This document shows positions 6,713-12,536 of a stretch of 12,536 bases of DNA, piece by piece. Source of the DNA: an uncultured Akkermansia sp. (GTDB lineage Bacteria; Verrucomicrobiota; Verrucomicrobiia; Verrucomicrobiales; Akkermansiaceae); the NCBI GenBank assembly GCA_904501955.1, contig CAJGCY010000071.1, forward strand, positions 1-12,536, given 5' to 3'. The translations under genes were made by a program, and so were the position numbers. Under the pieces are notes generated by a model. The model searched no databases. It had not been told where the DNA came from and saw nothing but the letters and a program-made list of their open reading frames with translations. Each line of letters starts with the position of its first letter. The stretch's first letter is position 1.

Positions 6713-6720
6713 ATACTTAC

Positions 6721-7050
6721 ATGGACATTACCCCCGAACTCAACAACATTACCCCCAACTACGCAGGAAAGAAACGGAAATCTCGCAAAGAGGATATCGT
6801 GACTCAAGTACTGGTCGGCGATATCAGCATACACGAGTTCTATTCCCCCAAGCCTTTAACCAAAAAGGAATGCGCAGTAGCACGCCAACTTCTCATGGAT
6901 AGCATGAACGCTAGGTGTATGCAGCTGCTGGGCGGAGCGCCCCGCATTTTGGATTCCGAAGAAGAGAAAGCTGCAGAACGCCAATATCGCCAATACGAGC
7001 GCGCCTTCTACAAATTGCAGCGCTGGCTGGATTACTGGGAGGGGAAATAA
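6721..7050 (+). CDS. Small hypothetical protein
   Basis: The product is 109 aa and I do not recognise a family. It has a polar N-terminus, a basic cluster GKKRKSRKED (residues 16-25), a middle region with SIHEFYSPKPLTKKE, and a charged, probably helical C-terminal half (EEEKAAERQYRQYERAFYKLQ) that could form a coiled coil. There is no signal peptide or membrane segment; a small nucleic-acid-associated or regulatory protein is possible but unproven. The ATG has no Shine-Dalgarno and lies 3-8 bp past a -10-like box. The gene stands alone between the darTG cassette and the PIN/HsdM block and is followed by inverted repeats that could terminate transcription. Confidence 0.62.
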   Translation: MDITPELNNITPNYAGKKRKSRKEDIVTQVLVGDISIHEFYSPKPLTKKECAVARQLLMDSMNARCMQLLGGAPRILDSEEEKAAERQYRQYERAFYKLQRWLDYWEGK

Positions 7051-7089
7051 TCCCGCTAATCCTGCTCCAAGATTGCAGCAATCCAACGG

Positions 7090-7123
7090 TTTACGAGAAA
7101 AATCGTAAAATCCGAATTTTCTC
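7090..7123 (+). terminator. Possible terminator or attenuator after the 6721 gene
   Basis: TTTACGA/TCGTAAA (7090-7096 and 7103-7109) forms a 7-bp stem with a 6-nt loop. An alternative 7-bp stem, GAGAAAA/TTTTCTC (7095-7101 and 7117-7123), overlaps its left arm, so the two are mutually exclusive. A T4 run is at 7117-7120. The stems are AT-rich and weak for an intrinsic terminator. Confidence 0.35.
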
Positions 7124-7317
7124 CGTGAGATGAGTTAAAAATGTACATTCGTGAGATTAAGCAACTTTCTATCCTTGAATTCTCTGCATGGATGAGATAG
7201 ACGTTTCTAACATGGTAAAGAATGGCGAAAAGCGTAGGGGCTTTTACGGTTGTTAAAAAGACTTGCTATCACAAGTATTAAAAAAATCAATGTGTAAGAA
7301 AATAATTAATTTTTTGC

Positions 7318-7346
7318 TTGCAAAATCGCTTAATTTGTGCAAGAAT
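7318..7346 (+). promoter_or_regulatory. Possible upstream promoter of the PIN-like gene
   Basis: TTGCAA (7318-7323) and AAGAAT (7341-7346) with a 17-bp spacer each match four of six consensus bases. A transcript from about 7353 would carry both inverted repeats at 7369-7397 in a leader of roughly 110 nt. A competing -10-like TATTAT at 7455-7460 would give a leaderless mRNA instead. Confidence 0.25.
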
Positions 7347-7368
7347 GAGTGCGTTCCCACTTCGAGGG

Positions 7369-7397
7369 TCCCAATTTGGGATATACGGAAGGTCCGT
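7369..7397. promoter_or_regulatory. Two adjacent perfect inverted repeats, candidate operator or leader hairpins
   Basis: TCCCAA-T-TTGGGA (7369-7381) and ACGGA-AGG-TCCGT (7385-7397) sit 3 bp apart, 69 bp upstream of the PIN-like ATG. The first, with a one-base centre, resembles a protein-binding dyad more than an RNA hairpin; the second could fold as RNA. Confidence 0.4.
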
Positions 7398-7454
7398 CTT
7401 AGAAGCTGGAACGGTCAGATTGCCGCCAAGCTGCAATCAAAAATACAAACACAC

Positions 7455-7460
7455 TATTAT
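7455..7460 (+). promoter_or_regulatory. -10-like box next to the PIN-like ATG
   Basis: TATTAT ends 5 bp before the ATG at 7466; the best -35 candidate is CTGCAA at 7431-7436 (spacer 18). If used, the message would be leaderless, as predicted for hisC. Confidence 0.25.
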
Positions 7461-7465
7461 ACACG

Positions 7466-8617
7466 ATGTCTACATTCATCAAGACCCCCGCTGGCTTCTG
7501 CCGTACGCAGAATAACGTAGTTTCCACCTCCAAGGCTGCCTCCATGATGGCTCCTTCTACCCCTGACATTTTTGAGGGGCTCGACGACAAAACAATTGCT
7601 GATCTTCGTCGCTACTTTGCAATTTTGATTGATACCTGTGAGCTAATGACTCCCGGTCTCGAAGTTTTCCTTAAGCTGAACGCTGCATCATTCCGTGCCA
7701 ATGGCATCAAGTTCTATGTAACGCCCCAAGTGATGATGGAGCTGTACCGCAATCTCCTTAACACTGATGATGAGAAGAAGCTCCGCGCCACACGTGGTTG
7801 GTCTCTGATTGGCTCTGCTGAATACCGCGACCTCTTTGATACCTATCCCCCCAGCAGCATCGTTACACATGCTGACCCGAATCTGATTGACGCTGCCCGT
7901 ACCCTCAAGCTGCGCCATGAGAAGCACGTACTCATCCTCACCAGCGATAAGCGGCTGACCAGCTCCATCTTCAATGCTTGCTACATTGAAGGGCTGGGCG
8001 AGGAGCACGGGCAGGTACAGGTCCTTTTCATCGATGCCAAAAACGCCAAGCTCACGCGCTACCACGAGAGCCGCCTTGAATTTCTCGCAGACGGTGTTGA
8101 GCTTCCCGCATGGAGCGTTATTGGCGAGCCTAAAGTGAAGCCCTGGGTCGAGCGCTATTTCCATGATTGCATCTACAACGGCTGCGTGTTCATGGACTCT
8201 TGTGCTCTGCGCCACGCTCTTGGTATCGGGGCCGCTAAAACTGACTTCTGTGCCAACTTAAAGGCGTTTGACGCCCTTCGCCCCGGCCAAAAGATCAACG
8301 TGGTAACGACCTCTCTCTACGACCCCGAAGTGCGTAGCACGGTTGAGGCCATGCCCCACCTGTTCAACATTGTGCAGGCTATCAGTCCCCGCATGCGTGA
8401 AGACGAGTCTATCTTCCAAGCCATGCTCGACGAGGCCCGTATCTCTAACGAGCCCCACATGCTCCTCATCACCAATAAGAAGGAGCGCTTCGAATATGTG
8501 TTGGGACGTATACCTACGACCCACAAGATGCAGGAGTTCTGGGGGTGCTTCATTGATGCTCGTGGGCTCCTTCGTAAAACCGTGAAGAATAGTGACACCA
8601 CCCAGCAGGCCGCTTAA
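7466..8617 (+). CDS. Tandem PIN-like domain protein
   Basis: The 383-aa protein has no signal peptide or membrane segment. Residues 51-195 look like a PIN nuclease domain. ILIDTCEL has Asp56 after the first strand, MMELYR has Glu92, DPNLIDAA has Asp137 and Asp142, and LILTSDKRL has Asp161. These acids fall in the order and spacing of the PIN metal site. Residues about 240-370 repeat the fold in eroded form: VFMDSCAL keeps Asp244, VVTTSLYD lacks the Glu, DESIFQAM keeps Asp313, and LLITNKKE has Asn337 in place of the last Asp. PIN proteins typically cut RNA, as VapC does with tRNA or rRNA; which substrate applies here is unknown. No antitoxin-sized gene adjoins. It lies 34 bp upstream of the fusion gene, whose first half shares this architecture, so the two products probably work together. 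No ribosome binding site is visible. The PIN assignment is from motifs only. Confidence 0.68.
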   Translation: MSTFIKTPAGFCRTQNNVVSTSKAASMMAPSTPDIFEGLDDKTIADLRRYFAILIDTCELMTPGLEVFLKLNAASFRANGIKFYVTPQVMMELYRNLLNTDDEKKLRATRGWSLIGSAEYRDLFDTYPPSSIVTHADPNLIDAARTLKLRHEKHVLILTSDKRLTSSIFNACYIEGLGEEHGQVQVLFIDAKNAKLTRYHESRLEFLADGVELPAWSVIGEPKVKPWVERYFHDCIYNGCVFMDSCALRHALGIGAAKTDFCANLKAFDALRPGQKINVVTTSLYDPEVRSTVEAMPHLFNIVQAISPRMREDESIFQAMLDEARISNEPHMLLITNKKERFEYVLGRIPTTHKMQEFWGCFIDARGLLRKTVKNSDTTQQAA

Positions 8618-8651
8618 TTTACCGACAGAAAACCTTTAATTTTTTTACATC

Positions 8652-11600
8652 ATGAACGAACGTGCTGTATTTGACCCCTGGAACAACGCTCAGGATAAGC
8701 TTATCGCCGATTACAATACGGTCTCCGAGCAGGCCGGAGCCACGCTTATTCATTCTAGTTCGCTACTCTGTGGGAGTGCTGAAGTGCTTCTGACTGAAAT
8801 GCTGCAGGCGGCCCCCCGCCTGCAGGGTCCCGCCATCTTGGTTTCCGGGCTTGGTGTGCTGAACGCCGCCAAGACCGGGACTGCCGGCCCCTCTGCTTCT
8901 GCTATTATCACGCAGCTGCTGCAAAGCGGCTCGGGAGCCAACGGTAAAATCCGGGTTCTCGGTGTACAGGGTGACACGGCCGCAACAGAGGAGCAAGAGC
9001 TTCGTAATTATGTGTTCGCTAATCACCGCACACAAAAGCAAATCATCATTGCCCAAGATAAGGCCTTTCTTGGGGAGCTGCGCCAACTTTGCAAGGCTAA
9101 CGCGGCGGCGGCTCAGAGCTTACCCGCGCTGGTAACTTTAAGCCTGAACGATAAAGGAGAGCTGGCAAATCCCTTTGACCTGCTGTATTCATGCGAGGCT
9201 GAAAAAATAGCGGTGGAACGGCTCAGTGCTACCGCCAAGCGCTCCCTTATGTGCATTGACGCTTCCGGCCTGAAGCATGAGCAGGCCCCGGACTTTCTCC
9301 GCCACGTCAAAGCACCCCTTATCGCGGCAAATGCCCAACTCATTGTGTTCGCCTATAAAGACCAACCTTTGCCCCACGCTGACCTCTTAATCGCGCGAGC
9401 ACAGGAGGCCCCCGCCACTGTACGCTTTGCGTACCTCAACCGCGATTTGCCTACTTCTGACGCCATTGTGGAGGCAATTTTGAAAGAGGAGCCCAGCCTT
9501 GCCGGTAAGTCCATCGTTTTTATCACGGATAAGGTCACCACCGGGACCCGTGTGGTACATCAGCTTGGCCGCAGCTCGCTGAAGCTCTCTGTATTCTCTA
9601 TTAACCGCCATGGTTTCCTGAGCAATGTAGACCGCGCTATTATTGCACAGGCCAATGTCCGTGGCTCCGTCGTTCCGGAGATACGTCGGGCTATTGCTGA
9701 AGGCATCAGAACGGATGATGAGGAAATCGTAACATCTCTGGTTACTCGTAGCCGCTTTGGTCGCGATGCATTAGAGCACGGCATCATCGCGGCTCTGCGC
9801 CTTGGTAAGGATAAATATGTAGAAAAGCTTATCAAACTGGCTGATGCATGTTCTCCCATTGCCTTGAATTGGTGGGTACTCGATTACCCGGGATTCAAGG
9901 TGCCCACATACCTTTCAGACAACGCGCTTCATTTCCGTTTGCTCAAAGAGCTCATTGCCAAGACAGTTCGCAAGTACGGCTTCCAGCTCCCCCTTGAGCA
10001 CCTGAAAGAGCTCAAGGAGGTCCCGTCTGCCAGCCATGACAAGATTGGGGAGCTTATCTCTTTGATGGAAACGGATGTCGCCGCTAAAGAAAAATCTCTT
10101 GTACCTCGTGCCTCTAAAAAGGCCGCGATTGAAGATAATCCTCATGAGGACCGACACCTGTCACCGGCACAAGCAGCTTTCAACTATATTTCTCGTATCA
10201 CTATGCGTGAGTGTGATTTCATGAGAAATCAAGGGTTTGTGTTTGTCGTTGGAATTACGTTTTTGAAGAGACTGCACGATTGCCTCCAATACGATGAACA
10301 GTCCGTTCCATATTCAAATGCCAGCGGCGTGGCGTTCTCTGATCTGATAGAAAACGGAAGTATATCCATAGAAAAACTCAGGGCTTTTTGCCAAGGTTTT
10401 TCCAAAAATATTCAAAATATACTGAGGGAGCTAGATTTTGATTCAATTATTATCTCCAAGTCTAGACATGAGATTCTATACATTCAGAGGATTGTAGAAG
10501 CGCTTATGGAGCCCGTTGGGAATTTCTCCCCCTCTCGCTTTAGTGACGCTGACTTTGAGGAACTGCTTACTATTTTTATCCGTAGCAGAGCAGAAACAAA
10601 TCGTGAAGATGGTGCTCATTGGTCCAACTCTGAGGTGGCCGAGCTAATGAGTGATCTGCTGGCTTCAAATCTAGAACTGGACCAAGAACAGCAAATCAGC
10701 ATTTGCGATATGGCGGTGGGTTCAACCACCTTGTTGAAAGCGTTGGCTCATAAGTTAGAGACTTTGTATAGGTGCCGTGTAAATACATACGGGGTAGATA
10801 TTAACCATCGTACCGTTGCTATTGCAAAATTACTGACGTTTGTTCGAGGCGGTTACCCCGAGAATATTGTTCATGATGACGTAGTTGCTAACGACGTATT
10901 CTCCGGACACACTTTTGATTTCATGGTATGCGAGCCGCCCTTCGGCATGAGACTGGACACGTCCCGTCCGGTGCGTGCAATAGAAGGATACCCCGCTGCT
11001 TCTGATTCTTCTCTGTTCTTCCTGTTTGCATGCCTTTCTAAGTTAAACGCCTCTGGTAGACTCGCTATATTGCAACCAGGTGCTTCAATGTTTTCGTCGA
11101 GACGAGGTGACGTTGAGTGTAGGCGGTATCTTATTGAAAACGACTTGTTGGAGGCTATTATTCAGCTTCCTAGCCATCTTTCTATATACACTGGTATTCC
11201 TCTGTATATATGGATTATTGCAAAGAATAAGCCTAAGGCTCGTCATGGCAAGGTTCTTTTGCTGGATGCATCAAATTGTGGGGGTGAATTGCATAAGGCC
11301 GGAGTAGCACGGTGCAGAGCATTCCCGGAGGAAGGTCGAAAGCTCATACTTCAGGCTTACAACGCATTCGAACATGAATGTTTTTACGGTGACCCCGGAA
11401 AAATGCGTTGCGAAAGTCGCGTTGTTGAGAATTACAAATTCGCATATCGAAAAATAATGGTAGAGCACCCGAAACTCACCAAGACTGGCAAGATTCAAAT
11501 GAAACTGGGTAAACCGGAAGCCGATCGTACTCTAAGCGAGGAATTTACAGTGGCATGGAACGAGTCTCCGGACGTATTCTTTGCTCGTGAAGTACTACCC

Positions 11601-11897
11601 ATAGATCCTAACGCGTGGTTTGAGCCTAAGCGCATTTCTGAGCACTGCGCTATACATTTCGCGGCTCATTTCTACAAGGTACCCGATGGAGAAACCTTGG
11701 AGGGCTCTCTGATTCGTAACATTACTTCGCTACGTGAGCGCATTAACGGGTTGAAGGAAGAGTATGAAGCGAAACTTCGACAGTATGAAGAACGCATCGG
11801 CACGCTTAATCAAAAATTAGAAACTTTCGAGCACATAGCTTCTCATGTTCCTGGTTTAAACTCGGGAACAAGAGGCATATTTCTGCGACGCCCCTGA
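8652..11897 (+). CDS. Fusion: degenerate tandem PIN-like region + HsdM-like pseudo-methyltransferase
   Basis: The product is 1081 aa; a type I HsdM is usually about 500. Residues 28-180 align with PIN-like domain 1 of the upstream protein: TLIHSSSLL against ILIDTCELM, and IIIAQDKAFL against LILTSDKRL, with His34 replacing the first Asp. Residues 198-320 match its domain 2: MCIDASGLKH against FMDSCALRH (Asp203), SDAIVEAIL (Asp270) and VFITDK (Asp293). Residues 320-500 are helical and unassigned. From about 505 the chain is HsdM-like: TFLKRLHDCL, GFSKNIQNIL and GAHWSNSEV (N-terminal helical domain), CDMAVGSTTLL (motif I, normally DPTCGSGSLL), EPPF at 761-764 (motif IV, normally NPPY/F), IIQLPSHLSIYTGIPLYIW, and AREVLPIDPNAWF near the end, then a coiled coil (about 1025-1060). 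The methylase is probably inactive. GC content drops near 10200, at the domain junction. No ribosome binding site is seen. Confidence 0.75.
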   Translation: MNERAVFDPWNNAQDKLIADYNTVSEQAGATLIHSSSLLCGSAEVLLTEMLQAAPRLQGPAILVSGLGVLNAAKTGTAGPSASAIITQLLQSGSGANGKIRVLGVQGDTAATEEQELRNYVFANHRTQKQIIIAQDKAFLGELRQLCKANAAAAQSLPALVTLSLNDKGELANPFDLLYSCEAEKIAVERLSATAKRSLMCIDASGLKHEQAPDFLRHVKAPLIAANAQLIVFAYKDQPLPHADLLIARAQEAPATVRFAYLNRDLPTSDAIVEAILKEEPSLAGKSIVFITDKVTTGTRVVHQLGRSSLKLSVFSINRHGFLSNVDRAIIAQANVRGSVVPEIRRAIAEGIRTDDEEIVTSLVTRSRFGRDALEHGIIAALRLGKDKYVEKLIKLADACSPIALNWWVLDYPGFKVPTYLSDNALHFRLLKELIAKTVRKYGFQLPLEHLKELKEVPSASHDKIGELISLMETDVAAKEKSLVPRASKKAAIEDNPHEDRHLSPAQAAFNYISRITMRECDFMRNQGFVFVVGITFLKRLHDCLQYDEQSVPYSNASGVAFSDLIENGSISIEKLRAFCQGFSKNIQNILRELDFDSIIISKSRHEILYIQRIVEALMEPVGNFSPSRFSDADFEELLTIFIRSRAETNREDGAHWSNSEVAELMSDLLASNLELDQEQQISICDMAVGSTTLLKALAHKLETLYRCRVNTYGVDINHRTVAIAKLLTFVRGGYPENIVHDDVVANDVFSGHTFDFMVCEPPFGMRLDTSRPVRAIEGYPAASDSSLFFLFACLSKLNASGRLAILQPGASMFSSRRGDVECRRYLIENDLLEAIIQLPSHLSIYTGIPLYIWIIAKNKPKARHGKVLLLDASNCGGELHKAGVARCRAFPEEGRKLILQAYNAFEHECFYGDPGKMRCESRVVENYKFAYRKIMVEHPKLTKTGKIQMKLGKPEADRTLSEEFTVAWNESPDVFFAREVLPIDPNAWFEPKRISEHCAIHFAAHFYKVPDGETLEGSLIRNITSLRERINGLKEEYEAKLRQYEERIGTLNQKLETFEHIASHVPGLNSGTRGIFLRRP

Positions 11898-11912
11898 TAA
11901 CGTAATTTTAGC

Positions 11913-11941
11913 TTTAATAGACATTAAGTTTCGGATATAAT
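11913..11941 (+). promoter_or_regulatory. hsdM promoter
   Basis: A perfect TATAAT (11936-11941) lies 17 bp after a weak -35 (TTTAAT, 11913-11918). Expected start is about 11948, leaving a leader of about 16 nt that includes the Shine-Dalgarno. hsdM can therefore be expressed apart from the two upstream genes. Confidence 0.5.
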
Positions 11942-11950
11942 TTCCTCAGT

Positions 11951-11956
11951 AGGAGA
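11951..11956 (+). promoter_or_regulatory. hsdM ribosome binding site
   Basis: AGGAGA sits 7 bp before the ATG at 11964. It is the clearest Shine-Dalgarno in the window and fixes the hsdM start. Confidence 0.75.
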
Positions 11957-11963
11957 CTTCATA

Positions 11964-12536
11964 ATGGAAGACGATAAGATTTACCAAGTAGGCACCAATA
12001 TTCAGGAAAAAGCCACCGTCATCTGGAACGTGGCCAACGCCATATTCGGCATCTTCAAACCGCATGAATACGGCAAGGTCATTCTGCCCATGACCGTGAT
12101 TAAGCGCTTCCACGACTGCCTTGCAGCCACGCATGCAGAGGTACTGGCGGCGCATGAAAAGCACGCCAATCTTGCCCCCGGTGCGCTGGATATGATGCTC
12201 ATGCGTGCATCCGGATACAAGTTCTACAACACCAGCAAGTTCACCTTCGACACTCTGGTGGCCGACCCGAACAATATCGAGGCCAATTTTCGCAACTATC
12301 TGGCAGGCTTCTCCCGCAACGTGCAGGACATCCTCACCAAGTTCCGCTTCGAGGACCAGCTCAACACGCTGGTGGAGCACAACGCCCTGTTCCTTGTGGT
12401 GCAGGAGTTTGCCTCGCCCAAGGGCTATCTGGGGCCGGATAAAATCAGCGCGGTGGACTGCGGCTACATCTTTGAGGAGCTGGTGCGTAAGTTCTCCGAA
12501 TCCTACGCCGAGGAGGCGGGTGCTCACTTCACCAGC
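11964..12536 (+). CDS. hsdM: Type I restriction-modification methylase subunit HsdM, 3' end cut by window edge
   Basis: This is the first 191 residues of a type I N6-adenine methyltransferase subunit. With HsdS it methylates the bipartite recognition site, and with HsdR it forms the restriction complex. The visible part is the HsdM N-terminal helical domain: EKATVIWNVAN, YGKVILPMTVIKRFHDCL (36-53), FTFDTL (93-98), FRNYLAGFSRNVQDIL (109-124), and GAHFTS (186-191), just before the HFTPREV segment typical of the family. The SAM and catalytic motifs lie beyond the edge, so activity cannot be judged, but nothing seen is degenerate. Composition is GC-rich (62% at 12301-12360 by hand count), unlike the HsdM-like half of the preceding fusion. 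hsdS and hsdR are expected downstream. Confidence 0.9.
   Translation, partial: MEDDKIYQVGTNIQEKATVIWNVANAIFGIFKPHEYGKVILPMTVIKRFHDCLAATHAEVLAAHEKHANLAPGALDMMLMRASGYKFYNTSKFTFDTLVADPNNIEANFRNYLAGFSRNVQDILTKFRFEDQLNTLVEHNALFLVVQEFASPKGYLGPDKISAVDCGYIFEELVRKFSESYAEEAGAHFTS

Larger units (their letters stand above)
6394..6720. other. Intergenic region upstream of darG and the 6721 gene
   Basis: This 327-bp gap between divergent genes has two parts. The AT-rich right end of the darTG cassette runs to 6502. From 6519 the sequence becomes GC-rich and would be the native DNA next to cutC before insertion. It contains the second 16-bp repeat, the candidate darGT promoter and the candidate promoter of the 6721 gene. 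I see no convincing small ORF or RNA gene. Confidence 0.6.
7051..7465. other. Structured, AT-rich intergenic region upstream of the PIN-like gene
   Basis: No supported gene lies in this 415-bp gap. It contains many short inverted repeats: GATTG/CAATC (7071-7083), TTTACGA/TCGTAAA (7090-7109), AAAAGC/GCTTTT (7228-7245), ACTTG/CAAGT (7261-7276), CTTGCA/TGCAAG (7317-7343) and two adjacent perfect ones at 7369-7397. Short reading frames starting at 7263 and 7318 run into the PIN-like gene out of frame and look spurious. Confidence 0.55.

Noticed and set aside
7263..7520. Short open frames overlapping the start of the PIN-like gene
   Set aside because: They run out of frame into the PIN-like coding sequence, with low-complexity translations and no start signals.
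7466..8617. VapC-type toxin-antitoxin pair
   Set aside because: VapC is about 130 aa and pairs with a small upstream antitoxin. This protein is 383 aa with two domains and has no small partner gene close upstream.
11946..12527. Minus-strand open frame of 193 codons opposite hsdM
   Set aside because: It is antisense to a clear HsdM N-terminal domain with promoter and ribosome binding site; no family resemblance.

Overview
The window is chromosomal DNA of a GC-rich bacterium. It has a housekeeping backbone of roughly 60% GC, with at least two accessory segments set into or beside it. Secreted proteins with Sec-type signal peptides, sigma70-like promoters, little use of Shine-Dalgarno sites and a gut-commensal-like gene mix would fit Verrucomicrobiota such as an Akkermansia relative. 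That is a weak guess, and nothing here proves taxonomy.

Left part (1-4393). Two minus-strand genes overlap by 4 bp and encode exported proteins of unknown function. The second runs off the left edge through a 66-bp tandem repeat coding for a Pro/Ala/Glu-rich segment. Divergent from them, a strong promoter drives hisC (histidinol-phosphate aminotransferase), which starts almost at the predicted transcript 5' end, and then a short-chain dehydrogenase. A convergent cutC gene follows. Between the dehydrogenase and cutC lies an array of small hairpins with unrelated stems but a constant ATTTCACC spacer.

Middle part (4410-7050). A markedly AT-rich segment holds a DarTG-type toxin-antitoxin pair: a macrodomain antitoxin, then a DarT-like ADP-ribosyltransferase, overlapping by 4 bp. 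A perfect 16-bp direct repeat (4410-4425 and 6503-6518) brackets this segment, and base composition changes close to both copies, so it looks like an inserted cassette placed upstream of cutC. A small orphan gene of unknown function follows at 6721-7050.

Right part (7051-12536). A structured 415-bp intergenic region precedes three same-strand genes. The first encodes a 383-aa protein with two PIN-like domains, only the first having the full acidic set. The second encodes a 1081-aa fusion: its N-terminal half is a diverged copy of the same tandem PIN-like architecture, and its C-terminal half is a type I HsdM-like methyltransferase with eroded catalytic motifs (EPPF instead of NPPY/F, and a broken motif I). 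The third is a normal-looking hsdM with its own promoter and ribosome binding site, cut by the right edge. My main finding is that this is a candidate undescribed defence module: a nuclease-like PIN protein plus a PIN/pseudo-methylase fusion, placed directly upstream of what looks like a functional type I restriction-modification operon. A guard or abortive-infection role, by analogy with PrrC next to EcoprrI, is inference.
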